DNA from: SZUA-36 sp963727635
Lineage (GTDB): Bacteria; Pseudomonadota; Gammaproteobacteria; Xanthomonadales; SZUA-36
Direction: 5' to 3'
NCBI GenBank assembly: GCA_963727635.1
Contig: CAVSHP010000005.1
Coordinates: 59,623-123,622, forward strand
DNA length: 64,000 bases
The translations under genes were made by a program, and so were the position numbers. The notes under the pieces were generated by a model that was not told the origin of the DNA, ran no database searches, and saw nothing but the letters and a program-made list of their open reading frames with translations. Position 1 is the first letter of the stretch. Every line of letters begins with the position of its first letter. Shown one piece after another: positions 28,385 through 36,956 of this stretch.

Positions 28385-29086
28385 ATGAAAATTAGTCAGA
28401 TGAACTGGATGCAGGTGGAGGACTATCTCGAGCGTGATAATCGCGCCGTCGTACCGCTGGGCAGCACCGAGCAACATGCCTACCTGAGCCTGGGTGTCGA
28501 CAGCATCCTGGCCGAGAAAATCGCACTCGACGCGGCGGAAAAACCCGGGGTTCCGGTATTTCCGGTGCTGGCATACGGCATGACACCGTATTTTGGCGCC
28601 TATCCCGGCACCGTGACCGTGCGCATGGAAACTTACATCCGGTTGATACGCGATCTGCTGGACAGCCTCGCCAACAGTGGTTTCAAACGGATACTGATGG
28701 TCAACGGGCATGGCGGCAACAGCCCGGTCGAAGGCCTGGTAATGGAATGGATGGTGGACAACCCGGGTGTGGCGGTCAAGTTCCACAACTGGTGGCAGGC
28801 GCCGGCAACCTGGGCCATGGTCCAGTCAATCGATCCGGTCGCCAGCCACGCGTCGTGGATGGAGAATTTTCCGTGGACCCGGCTACCCGGTGTTGTCATG
28901 CCGGAGACGCAAAAACCACTGATTGAGCGGGACGGCAAGGTTCGCCCGGTCGGCCGCAGGATGCGCGACATCTACGGTGACGGTAATTACGGTGGCTTTT
29001 ACCAGCGCCCCGACGAAGACGTCCTGGCGATCTGGGAGAGCGCGGTGGCTGAAACGCGTGAGCTCATCGAACAGGGCTGGAATTGA
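28385..29086 (+). CDS. Creatininase family amidohydrolase
   Basis: A 233-residue cytoplasmic metal-dependent amidohydrolase of the creatininase/mycofactocin MftE/FAPy-deformylase group. Metal ligands are visible in PLGSTEQHAYLSLGVDS (Glu, His and Asp) and NGHGGNSPVEG. Family members act on creatinine, formamidopyrimidines or peptide intermediates, so the substrate here is open. The stop codon is followed immediately by the ATG of the cupin gene, so the two are probably translationally coupled. Confidence 0.87.
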   Translation: MKISQMNWMQVEDYLERDNRAVVPLGSTEQHAYLSLGVDSILAEKIALDAAEKPGVPVFPVLAYGMTPYFGAYPGTVTVRMETYIRLIRDLLDSLANSGFKRILMVNGHGGNSPVEGLVMEWMVDNPGVAVKFHNWWQAPATWAMVQSIDPVASHASWMENFPWTRLPGVVMPETQKPLIERDGKVRPVGRRMRDIYGDGNYGGFYQRPDEDVLAIWESAVAETRELIEQGWN

Positions 29087-29815
29087 ATGCGACCCGGCAG
29101 CGGCAATGGCAGCGAGGGTCTGCGCCTGAACATGGACTTTGACAAACCGGTATGCGTGTTACCCGGGCAGTACGAGTGGCTGGCGAGTCCGGCCGATGGC
29201 GTCGCGCGGGTGCCGCTGGAGCGTGAGCAAGCGGAGTCCGGTCACAAGACCAGTTTTGTCCGCTTCAGTCCCGATTCCTTCTTCCCGGCGCACACACACC
29301 CATTGGGTGAGGAGATCTACGTGCTGGAGGGTGTGTTTTCCGATCAATTCGGTGACTATCCTGCCGGCACCTACCTGCGTAACCCACCCGGTTCCGCTCA
29401 CCGTCCATTTACCCGGACGGGGTGCACACTGTTTGTGAAACTTGATCAGTTTGAAACGGATGATGATGCCAAAGTGGTGCTGCGCCCGGAAGATCAGCAG
29501 TGGCGGCAGGGTATCGGCAAACTGAGGGTTTGCCCGTTGCACAGCTTTGGTACGGCAAGCACCGCACTGGTATTCTGGCCGGCAAACGAAGTCTTTCAGC
29601 CGCATGTCCATTGGGGTGGCGAGGAAATTGTCGTTATCAGCGGGATATTCACCGATGAGCACGGTGTCTACCCTGCGGGCAGCTGGATTCGCAGCCCGCA
29701 TTTGAGCGAGCACTTTCCGCGTGTTGAAGAAGAAACGCTGATTCTCGTGAAAGTCGGACATTTGCCCCAAGCTAATGGAGACGGATATGGGAGACGGACA
29801 ACCCGGGCGCATTGA
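29087..29815 (+). CDS. Tandem cupin protein, ChrR C-terminal type
   Basis: Two cupin barrels in tandem, each resembling the C-terminal cupin of the anti-sigma factor ChrR. The first has PAHTHPLGEEIYVLEG and GDYPAGTYLRNPPGSAH; the second has QPHVHWGGEEIVVISG and GVYPAGSWIRSPHLSEH. His and Glu residues for a metal are in both. There is no zinc-finger anti-sigma domain at the N-terminus, so it is more likely an enzyme or sensor than an anti-sigma factor. The start is either the ATG touching the creatininase stop or a later ATG at 29132 (MDFDKPVC). It is the second gene of a short operon. Confidence 0.82.
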   Translation: MRPGSGNGSEGLRLNMDFDKPVCVLPGQYEWLASPADGVARVPLEREQAESGHKTSFVRFSPDSFFPAHTHPLGEEIYVLEGVFSDQFGDYPAGTYLRNPPGSAHRPFTRTGCTLFVKLDQFETDDDAKVVLRPEDQQWRQGIGKLRVCPLHSFGTASTALVFWPANEVFQPHVHWGGEEIVVISGIFTDEHGVYPAGSWIRSPHLSEHFPRVEEETLILVKVGHLPQANGDGYGRRTTRAH

Positions 29816-29886
29816 GACCGGGTGTATTGAACACTTCGCGACCCGTTACGATCGGGTTCAAGTCAGATAATTACAGGATGATTTAA

Positions 29887-30582
29887 ATGAAAATACTCAT
29901 GGTACTTACCTCGCATGATCAACTGGGATCCACGGGCAAAAAAACTGGCTTCTGGCTGGAGGAATTCGCCGCCCCGTATTACGTTTTCAAAGATGCCAAT
30001 GCCGACATCACCATCGCTTCACCAAAAGGCGGGCAACCTCCACTGGACCCTAAAAGTGATGAGCCTGATTTTCAGACCGCCGCCACCAACAGGTTCAAGG
30101 ATGATCTCGAAGCGCAAACGGCATTGGCCAATAGCCTGAAACTTTCAGAGGTTTCAGCGCAAGATTATGATGCCGTGTTCTATCCCGGTGGCCATGGTCC
30201 TTTATGGGACCTGGCCGAGGACCGCGACTCGATTGCAATGATTGAAGCGATGTACGCAAAAGGTAAGACAGTTGCTGCAGTTTGCCACGCGCCGGCCGTT
30301 TTGCGGCATACCGAAACGCCAGATGGTTCACCGCTGGTTGAGGGTAAATCGGTCACAGGGTTTAGCAATAGTGAAGAAGCAGCAGTCGAGTTGACCGATA
30401 TTGTGCCTTTTCTGCTGGAGAATGAATTACAACAGCTTGGTGCAAACTATTCCAAGTCTTCCGACTGGTATCCCTACACCGTCACCGACGGCAACCTGAT
30501 CACGGGTCAGAATCCTGCCTCTTCGGAAGCGGCGGCGCTGGCGGTGCTCGACAGAGAGCAGCAACGCCGGAAATTACAATAA
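29887..30582 (+). CDS. DJ-1/PfpI family protein (class I glutamine amidotransferase-like)
   Basis: The 231-residue product belongs to the Hsp31/glyoxalase III-like branch. It has FYPGGHGPLWDLAED, containing the conserved Glu/Asp region, and VAAVCHAPAVL with the nucleophile elbow Cys followed by His. The N-terminal part (KKTGFWLEEFAAPYYVF) contains the branch's conserved Glu. Activities known in the branch are glyoxalase (methylglyoxal to lactate), protein deglycase-type repair and chaperone function. The gene lies 71 bases after the cupin gene and 20 before the exporter gene, all on one strand. Confidence 0.88.
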   Translation: MKILMVLTSHDQLGSTGKKTGFWLEEFAAPYYVFKDANADITIASPKGGQPPLDPKSDEPDFQTAATNRFKDDLEAQTALANSLKLSEVSAQDYDAVFYPGGHGPLWDLAEDRDSIAMIEAMYAKGKTVAAVCHAPAVLRHTETPDGSPLVEGKSVTGFSNSEEAAVELTDIVPFLLENELQQLGANYSKSSDWYPYTVTDGNLITGQNPASSEAAALAVLDREQQRRKLQ

Positions 30583-30601
30583 GGTTGGCAGGAGCGCGCG
30601 T

Positions 30602-30916
30602 ATGCCCTGGGTCTATCTGACAATTGCCGGGTTTTTCGAGATTGGATGGGCCATCGGCCTCAAGTATTCCGAGGGCTTCAGCAAGCCGCTGCCATCACTG
30701 GTGACGGTGGTGGCGATGGCATTCAGCCTGTGGTTGCTGGCGCTGGCCATGAAGACGATTCCGGTCGGCACGGCGTATGCCGTTTGGACCGGTGTGGGTG
30801 CGGTCGGGGTGGCGATACTGGGGATGATCCTGTTTGGTGAATCACGGGAGTTCCTGCGGGTTTTGTGCCTGTTCCTGATCATCGCGGGTATCATCGGTCT
30901 GAAGCTGGTTTCATGA
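30602..30916 (+). CDS. SMR family exporter, SugE/Gdx type
   Basis: A 104-residue four-helix small multidrug resistance protein. The N-terminal helix FFEIGWAIGLKYSEGF holds the essential Glu and the GLKYSEGF pattern of the Gdx (guanidinium exporter, formerly SugE) subgroup, not the EmrE subgroup. Helices two to four end in GIIGLKLVS. These proteins work as antiparallel dimers exchanging guanidinium for protons. AGGAG lies upstream of the start. The space to the DJ-1 gene is 19 bases, too short for a guanidine riboswitch. Guanidine export is inferred from the subgroup. Confidence 0.9.
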   Translation: MPWVYLTIAGFFEIGWAIGLKYSEGFSKPLPSLVTVVAMAFSLWLLALAMKTIPVGTAYAVWTGVGAVGVAILGMILFGESREFLRVLCLFLIIAGIIGLKLVS

Positions 30917-31052
30917 GGCTGAATGCTGAATGCGTCATTGGATACGTGACGGGACACTGGCCATGTGTGGACGGCAGGATTCCGGTATGATGCCGCGAGC
31001 CATCCGGCAGGGTTTTAATGTTCGTATATCAACAGCGGGATCGGATATATAA

Positions 31053-32078
31053 ATGGGAAACAGAGCGGTACTTTTAACCAACCTGGGTTCACCGGACAGC
31101 ACCGCTGTGGCGGACGTCCGCAAGTACCTGGACCAGTTCCTGATGGACCCTTATGTCATCCAGTTGCCCTGGCTGCTGAGGCGGTTGATCGTCAGTCTGC
31201 TGGTTTTGCCAAAACGGCCCAGGGCCTCCGCGCATGCCTACCAGAGCATCTGGTGGGAGGAGGGTTCTCCGCTGGTAGTGCTGTCGCAACGGTTGCTCGA
31301 GGCGGTCAGGAAAAAAACCGGCGTACCGGTGGCGGTGGCCATGCGTTATGGCAACCCTTCGATCGAATCACAGTTGCTGCAACTGGCAAAACAGGATGGA
31401 ATTGAAGAGATATTGTTGATCCCGCTTTACCCCCATTATGCCGACAGCACCATCACGACAACTGTTGTGGAGGCAAAAAAGGTCATAGCCCGGCACGGAT
31501 TGAAGGTCAAACTGACGGTCCTCAAACCTTTTTACGAGGAACCGGACTACATCGATGCGCTGCTGGCCAGTACCAGGCCATGGATCAATAAGGACAACGA
31601 CTTCGATCACGTCCTGTTCAGTTATCACGGCTTGCCGGAAGTCCACCTGACAAAGGCCGACCCGACCGGCGCACATTGTTTGAAAAGCGCTGATTGCTGC
31701 CAGCTGGCATCACCTGCCCACGCCACCTGCTACCGTTTCCAGGTGCTACGCACCACGGAGCGATTTGTCGCAAAGGCGGGGCTAAGACCCGACCAGTACT
31801 CGGTCGCTTTCCAATCCAGGCTGGGCAGGGCCAAGTGGCTCGAGCCGAGCACGGTGAATACGCTGGAGAAACTCGCGCAAAATGGCGTCAAGAAACTGCT
31901 GGTCATGTGTCCGGCCTTTGTCACCGATTGTCTCGAAACACTGGAAGAAATCGCCATGCAGGGCGAGGAGACATTCAAGGCGGCGGGTGGTGAATCGCTG
32001 ACCCTGATCCCGTGCCTGAACGATCACGAACAATGGGTTTCGGTGATCGCCCGCTGGTGTGAGGATTATCCGTCTTGA
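31053..32078 (+). CDS. hemH: Ferrochelatase (HemH)
   Basis: The enzyme inserts Fe2+ into protoporphyrin IX, the last step of protoheme synthesis. The 341-residue protein has LLTNLGSPDS at the start, the invariant His in FSYHGLPEVH and the Glu-rich signature CPAFVTDCLETLEEI. It also has a Cys-rich segment, GAHCLKSADCCQ...HATCYRFQ, seen in many bacterial ferrochelatases. There is no signal peptide; the enzyme is cytoplasmic or membrane-associated. It stands alone among heme genes here. A short hairpin and the convergent oxidoreductase gene follow. Confidence 0.96.
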   Translation: MGNRAVLLTNLGSPDSTAVADVRKYLDQFLMDPYVIQLPWLLRRLIVSLLVLPKRPRASAHAYQSIWWEEGSPLVVLSQRLLEAVRKKTGVPVAVAMRYGNPSIESQLLQLAKQDGIEEILLIPLYPHYADSTITTTVVEAKKVIARHGLKVKLTVLKPFYEEPDYIDALLASTRPWINKDNDFDHVLFSYHGLPEVHLTKADPTGAHCLKSADCCQLASPAHATCYRFQVLRTTERFVAKAGLRPDQYSVAFQSRLGRAKWLEPSTVNTLEKLAQNGVKKLLVMCPAFVTDCLETLEEIAMQGEETFKAAGGESLTLIPCLNDHEQWVSVIARWCEDYPS

Positions 32079-32079
32079 C

Positions 32080-32094
32080 CCCTGGCAGCCAGGG
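32080..32094. terminator. Short hairpin between convergent genes
   Basis: CCCTGG, a 3-base loop and CCAGGG lie directly after the hemH stop and before the end of the convergent oxidoreductase gene. The 6 bp stem has no T run, so its role in termination is only possible. Confidence 0.35.
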
Positions 32095-32105
32095 CGGCAG
32101 GTCAC

Positions 32106-33725
32106 TCAGTTAAAAATACGTTTTAGCAGCGACGCTGATTGACGCAGGCCTGCAATCGCGACAGTGGTCAGCAGTCCGGCCATCATTGCGCCGGTGACGC
32201 CACAGGTGAGTACGTCCTGACCGGTCAGCCACAAACCCTTGAAGCGGGTCCGTGGTCCCAGCCAGGTTTGTTGTAAGCGGACCGCGTCGTGGTCCAGGCC
32301 GTAGAGCTCACCGTGCCGGTAAGCGCAGAAATGATTGGTCGAAAGCGGAGTCGATACCTCGTAGTAGTCGACCTTGCCTTGCAGTTGCGGCAGCTTTTCA
32401 TACAGGTGCCGCATCAGCCGTTCACCGAGATCGGCCTTGAACGCCTCGTAATCGTCACCGCGTTTGCCCCAGTTGGTCTGCCGCCACTTTTCGAACCATG
32501 CAAACGGCGCCGGTGCGACGATTTCGATGGTCGCGGTGCCGGGTCGCCTGCGTGTGTAATCCGGATCCTTGGCTGAAGGAAACGAAATGTAGACAACAGG
32601 GAAGGGCGCCTGCGGGTCATCCAGGAAGTTATTGACGGCGGCGTCATAATCATTGCCGGGATAGATCCAGAAATTGGTTTTCGGCAGTCCCAGCGCCTCG
32701 GCGGTCTCCTTCAGGCCGATATAGACCCCCAGGTGCGACATGCTCGGTTTGACACGCTTCAACAGCTGCCCATAGCCGGCGTTTTTCACTGTCTCAGCGG
32801 CAAGCAGGCTGTTAAATGTATTGTCGGTGCCCGCGGATGAGATCACGCAACTGCAATCGATGTGGTGACCGTCCGCCATTTCGACACCGGTGACTTGTTT
32901 CCCCTCAAGCAGGATGCGTTTGACCAGCGCATAGGTAAACACCTCGCCGCCGCTCTTTTGGATTTTTGGGATGATCGTCTCGGCGATCTTCCAGCTGCCG
33001 CCGACCGGGTAGTTGCCACCGTACATGTAGTGGCGTGCGATCAGCGCATGGACATGGAAGGCGGATTTTTTCGGTGGCAGACCCATATCGCCCCATTGGC
33101 CGCACAGCACCGCGATGAGGTCCTGGTCCTGTGTCAGTTCGCTCAATACCTCGTAGGTGTTACGGAACAGCAGCGACGGCGTTTTGAGTTTCAGATACGG
33201 CCAGGCGATAAAACGCTGCCATGGTTTGAGCAACTTGTTCACTGCGTAGACCGGCAGCGCCTTGCCCACCTGCTTGAGCAGTTCCATGTAGCGGTCGATG
33301 GCCTTTGCCTCGGCGGGAAAACGGCTGAGCAGGTTGTCGCGAAATTGCTGTTTGCCGGCAACGGCGGAAAATACCTTGTCGCCGATATAAAAACGGTCGT
33401 ACTCGTCGTCCATCGGCGCCCATTTGAGATTGCCGCCGGAGAGGAAATCGAACATCATCCGGGTCTGGGTTTTCGCACTGACATCGCCGATGTAGTGCAC
33501 ACCGACATCCCACTCGTAACCATTACGGTCGTAGGAATGCGTGTAACCGCCGGCGGTGTAATGTTGCTCGAGTACGCAAACCTTCCAACCGAGGTCACTG
33601 AGCAACGCCGCAGTGGTCAAACCGCCGATGCCCGAGCCTATGACCACGGCATCATAGCTGCCATCCAGACGATTGGCCCGATAGCGCCGGCCAATGCGGA
33701 TGGTGCTTGGGGCCAGACTGCTCAC
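32106..33725 (-). CDS. FAD-dependent oxidoreductase, CrtI/RetSat-like
   Basis: A 539-residue flavoprotein of the phytoene desaturase/retinol saturase superfamily. The FAD-binding Rossmann motif is VVIGSGIGGLTTAALLSDLG, followed by EQHYTAGGYTHSY. The C-terminal FAD contact is TGQDVLTCGVTGAMMAG. No other carotenoid gene lies nearby, so a carotenoid role is not supported; saturation or isomerisation of a lipid or polyprenoid is equally possible. The deoxyhypusine synthase-like gene ends 11 bases upstream on the same strand, so both may belong to the polyamine transcription unit. Confidence 0.88.
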   Translation of the reverse strand: MSSLAPSTIRIGRRYRANRLDGSYDAVVIGSGIGGLTTAALLSDLGWKVCVLEQHYTAGGYTHSYDRNGYEWDVGVHYIGDVSAKTQTRMMFDFLSGGNLKWAPMDDEYDRFYIGDKVFSAVAGKQQFRDNLLSRFPAEAKAIDRYMELLKQVGKALPVYAVNKLLKPWQRFIAWPYLKLKTPSLLFRNTYEVLSELTQDQDLIAVLCGQWGDMGLPPKKSAFHVHALIARHYMYGGNYPVGGSWKIAETIIPKIQKSGGEVFTYALVKRILLEGKQVTGVEMADGHHIDCSCVISSAGTDNTFNSLLAAETVKNAGYGQLLKRVKPSMSHLGVYIGLKETAEALGLPKTNFWIYPGNDYDAAVNNFLDDPQAPFPVVYISFPSAKDPDYTRRRPGTATIEIVAPAPFAWFEKWRQTNWGKRGDDYEAFKADLGERLMRHLYEKLPQLQGKVDYYEVSTPLSTNHFCAYRHGELYGLDHDAVRLQQTWLGPRTRFKGLWLTGQDVLTCGVTGAMMAGLLTTVAIAGLRQSASLLKRIFN

Positions 33726-33736
33726 GCGAGCTTTGC

Positions 33737-34714
33737 TTACCAGTTCAGCAGATAGGCAAATATCAGCGGTGCGACGATGGTTGCGTCCGATTCAATGATG
33801 TACTTGGGTGTATCGATCCCGAGTTTGCCCCAGGTGATTTTCTCATTTGGCACGGCACCGGAATACGAGCCATAGCTGGTCGTTGAATCACTGATCTGGC
33901 AGAAATAGCTCCAGAACGGTGTGTCGGTCCGTTCCATGTCCTGGTACAGCATCGGTACCACGCAGATCGGAAAATCTCCGGCGATACCGCCGCCGATCTG
34001 GAAGAAACCGATACCGAGATCGGTGGCCTCGCGGGTGTACCAGTCAGCCAAAAAGGTCATGTACTCGATACCGCTTTTTGTCGTTGATGGTTTGAGTTCG
34101 CCTTTCAGGCAATAGGACGCAAATATGTTGCCCATGGTGGAGTCTTCCCATCCCGGCACGATGATCGGCAGGTTCTTTTCAGCCGCCGCCAGCATCCAGC
34201 TGTTTTTGGGGTCGATCTCGTAATACTGCTGCATGACGCCTGAGAGCAGCAGCTTGTACATGAATTCGTGCGGGAAATAGCGTTCGCCCGCGTTTTCGGC
34301 GTTTTTCCAGATCTCATGGATATGCGCCTGGATACGCCTGAATGCCTCGTGCTCCGGGATACAGGTGTCCGTGACCCGGTTAAGACCCTGCTCCAGAAGT
34401 TCCCATTCCTGCTCGGGTGTCAGGTCGCGGTAATTGGGCACTCTCTTGTAATGTGAGTGGGCCACCAGGTTCATGATGTCCTCTTCGAGGTTGGCGCCGG
34501 TGCAGGAAATGATTTGTACCTTGTCCTGGCGAATCATTTCGGCCAGCGATCTGCCCAACTCAGCCGTGCTCATCGCGCCTGCCAACGACACAAGCATCTT
34601 CTTGCCTTCCGACAAATGCTTTTCGTATCCGCGCGCGGCGTCAACCAGTGCAGCGGCGTTGAAATGCCTGAAATGCTCAAGCATGAAGTCCTTGATTTTT
34701 CCTGATTTATCCAT
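33737..34714 (-). CDS. Deoxyhypusine synthase-like protein
   Basis: The 325-residue product has the deoxyhypusine synthase (DHS) fold. It has an N-terminal NAD-binding stretch (KMLVSLAGAMSTAELG, and SCTGANLEED), GGGIAGDFPI in the centre and the catalytic Lys at about residue 297 in KITWGKLGID, which matches the eukaryotic SWGK site. Eukaryotic DHS moves an aminobutyl group from spermidine to eIF5A through an imine on that Lys. Bacteria have no eIF5A, and relatives make polyamines such as homospermidine. The gene lies just downstream of an arginine decarboxylase, so aminobutyl transfer to a polyamine or agmatine is my inference. It appears complete. Confidence 0.9.
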   Translation of the reverse strand: MDKSGKIKDFMLEHFRHFNAAALVDAARGYEKHLSEGKKMLVSLAGAMSTAELGRSLAEMIRQDKVQIISCTGANLEEDIMNLVAHSHYKRVPNYRDLTPEQEWELLEQGLNRVTDTCIPEHEAFRRIQAHIHEIWKNAENAGERYFPHEFMYKLLLSGVMQQYYEIDPKNSWMLAAAEKNLPIIVPGWEDSTMGNIFASYCLKGELKPSTTKSGIEYMTFLADWYTREATDLGIGFFQIGGGIAGDFPICVVPMLYQDMERTDTPFWSYFCQISDSTTSYGSYSGAVPNEKITWGKLGIDTPKYIIESDATIVAPLIFAYLLNW

Positions 34715-34822
34715 CGTCTTTAAACTTGCAGTCCAGTAGTTTCAGTAAAATTTAAGGTCTGGAAACGGCGCAAAACCATCTAACCCGTATTCAATAACCA
34801 GATTATCCGGCGCGGAATCCGC

Positions 34823-36229
34823 TTACTTGTCGTAACCCAGTATGGTGAACATATCACCGACCGATTGCTCGGCGCGGTACATGTAGTCAACGATATTACC
34901 CTTTTTGTCCTTGTCGATGATCACGTGCTTGGGCGCCGGTATCAGGCAGTGCTTGATGCCGCCGTAACCACTGATCGCGTCCTGGTAGGCACCGGTGTGG
35001 AAAAAGCCGAGATACAGCGGTGTCTCATCGCCTTCTTCGATGGCCGGCAACAGTACGTCCTGGTTGAGATCTTCGGAGTTATAGTAATCCGAATGGTCAC
35101 AGCTGATGCCGCCGATGTGAGCGCGCATGTACTCGTTTTCCCACTTATTGATGGGCAACAGGATGAACTTCTCGTTGATCGACCAGGCATCCGGGATCGT
35201 GTTCATCAGGCTGTTGTTGATCAGGTACCAGCACTCGGTGTCATTCTGCTGCTTCTGTTCCAGCACTTCAAAAATGATCGCACCGCTTTCACCCACGGTA
35301 TATCTGCCGAATTCGGTATAGATATCCGGATCCGGCACCTTTTCGGCAGAACAGGCGTTTTTGATGTTGCTGACGATCTCACTGATCATGTATTCGTAGT
35401 TGAATTCAAAACCAAGGTTGTTCCTGATCGGCAAACCGCCGCCGATATTGAATGAATTGAGCGATTTGCTCTGTTTTTTCAGGGCGATATACAGTTCGAG
35501 TGCGCGCTGGAATTCACCCCAGTAATAAAGATTGTCCCTGATGCCCGAGTCGACGAAAAAGTGCAGCATTTTCAGTTCGACGCGGTCGTTGTCCTTGATC
35601 CGCTGCTCGAAAAACTCCTCGATTTCATTACCGCTGATACCCAGCCTGGAGGTGTGATAGGGCGACTGCGGTTCCTCCTGGATGGCCAGGCGCATGCCCA
35701 CCTTAATGACGTGTTCGCCGGCCACTTTTTCGAGTTTCGTCAGTTCGTTCACGGAATCGAGCACCACCAGCACGTTCTCGAAACCCATCTCATAAAGATT
35801 GACGATCTTGCGCAGGTAATCGTTCGTCTTGTAACCGTTGTTGACGATGGAGATGCTCTTGTCGATCTTGCCGTCCTTGTAAAGGTCGAGGAGCAGGTCG
35901 ATATCGAACGAAGAGGATGTCTCCAGGTGTACATCGTGTTTGAGCGCTTCGTTGACAACGTGCGCAAAGTGATTGCACTTGGTGCAATAGCAATAAAAAT
36001 AACGGCCCTCGTAATCGTATTTCTTGATCGCCCGGTTAAACAGGTTACGCGCTTTCTTGATCTGGTCGCCGATCTTCGGCAGGTAGATAAAGCGGAATGG
36101 CGTGCCATATTTTTCGATCAGGTACTCGAGCGAAACACCGTGAAAGGTCAGCGATCCGTTGCGCAGATCAAAGCCTTCCTGCGGGAAATAATAGGTCTGA
36201 TCGATGAGGTCAAAATAGGATTTCTTCAT
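34823..36229 (-). CDS. Short-form arginine decarboxylase (PLP fold III)
   Basis: The 468-residue product has the alanine-racemase-type PLP barrel followed by a beta domain. The PLP Lys is probably Lys84 in CYCTKCNHF. GGGLPIRN fits the phosphate-binding glycine loop, TEFGRYTV follows, and the active-site Cys motif is GGISCDHSDYY. It is much shorter than SpeA of E. coli and resembles the form common in Bacteroidetes, where it also occurs near DHS-like genes. The reaction would be arginine to agmatine, but related substrates cannot be excluded. The gene is visibly more AT-rich than its neighbours, which fits horizontal transfer. It lies 108 bases upstream of the DHS-like gene in the same direction. 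Confidence 0.85.
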   Translation of the reverse strand: MKKSYFDLIDQTYYFPQEGFDLRNGSLTFHGVSLEYLIEKYGTPFRFIYLPKIGDQIKKARNLFNRAIKKYDYEGRYFYCYCTKCNHFAHVVNEALKHDVHLETSSSFDIDLLLDLYKDGKIDKSISIVNNGYKTNDYLRKIVNLYEMGFENVLVVLDSVNELTKLEKVAGEHVIKVGMRLAIQEEPQSPYHTSRLGISGNEIEEFFEQRIKDNDRVELKMLHFFVDSGIRDNLYYWGEFQRALELYIALKKQSKSLNSFNIGGGLPIRNNLGFEFNYEYMISEIVSNIKNACSAEKVPDPDIYTEFGRYTVGESGAIIFEVLEQKQQNDTECWYLINNSLMNTIPDAWSINEKFILLPINKWENEYMRAHIGGISCDHSDYYNSEDLNQDVLLPAIEEGDETPLYLGFFHTGAYQDAISGYGGIKHCLIPAPKHVIIDKDKKGNIVDYMYRAEQSVGDMFTILGYDK

Positions 36230-36490
36230 AAGGTTTCTGACCTGTTCATTTGTGGATAAATGCTCATTTAATTAGCAGTTTATTGGCTCTTTCCCATTCC
36301 GTTGCGCTGCTCCGGAGAGCCGGTCCACATGTGGGGGAAACGTTATATCAAATCATGCAAAGTTTTAATAGCAATAATTGGGTCAAGCATACACTTTTCC
36401 GCGAATGTTAAACGCTTCGATGCTATTGCAGCAGGATTGGTCTGCTCTATACTCGTGGTATCCATCACCACTAATGCGGAGATATTACTC

Positions 36491-36955
36491 ATGAGTCACA
36501 CCCTGAACGTTAACGGCCAGGATTATACGACCGATGCAGACAGTGACATGCCGTTGCTCTGGTTCCTGCGTGATACGCTGGAACTCACGGGCACCAAGTA
36601 CGGTTGCGGTATGGGTTTATGCGGTAGCTGCACCGTGCACCTCGACGGCGCCGCGGTGCGCTCCTGCCTGGTTACCGTGGGCGATACGGACGGCAAAAAA
36701 GTGACAACCATCGAGGGCTTGTCGAAGGATGGCAGCCATCCACTGCAGATAGCCTGGCTGAAGAATAACGTCCCGCAGTGCGGTTACTGCCAACCCGGCC
36801 AGTTGATGACGGCAGCGGACCTGCTGGCCAATAACCCCACACCCAGCACCGCGCAAATCGATGCCGCCATGCAGGGCAATATCTGCCGTTGCGGTACTTA
36901 TAAACGCATCCGCCTGGCGATTGCTGATGCAGCCAGCCAGATGAAGGGAGCCTGA
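36491..36955 (+). CDS. [2Fe-2S] subunit of a second molybdenum hydroxylase
   Basis: A 154-residue paralogue of the subunit at 18738-19205. It binds clusters through GTKYGCGMGLCGSCTVHLDG, RSCLVTV, QCGYCQPGQ and ICRCGTYK. The ATG at 36491 (MSHTLNVNG) is preceded by GGAG; the longer frame from 36302 is not needed. It ends one base before the ATG of the large subunit. This pair is on the opposite strand to the first. Confidence 0.93.
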   Translation: MSHTLNVNGQDYTTDADSDMPLLWFLRDTLELTGTKYGCGMGLCGSCTVHLDGAAVRSCLVTVGDTDGKKVTTIEGLSKDGSHPLQIAWLKNNVPQCGYCQPGQLMTAADLLANNPTPSTAQIDAAMQGNICRCGTYKRIRLAIADAASQMKGA

Positions 36956-36956
36956 G

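Noticed and set aside
30583..30601. Guanidine riboswitch before the SugE/Gdx-type exporter
   Set aside because: Only 19 bases separate it from the previous gene, and I found no guanidine-II style paired ACGR loops upstream of the operon.
32862..33755. 297-codon plus-strand frame across the CrtI-like gene
   Set aside because: Antisense to a gene with clear FAD motifs; no ribosome-binding site or recognisable features.
34865..36259. Two long plus-strand frames antisense to the arginine decarboxylase
   Set aside because: Full overlap with a gene carrying the PLP Lys and Cys motifs; composition is that of a complementary-strand shadow.
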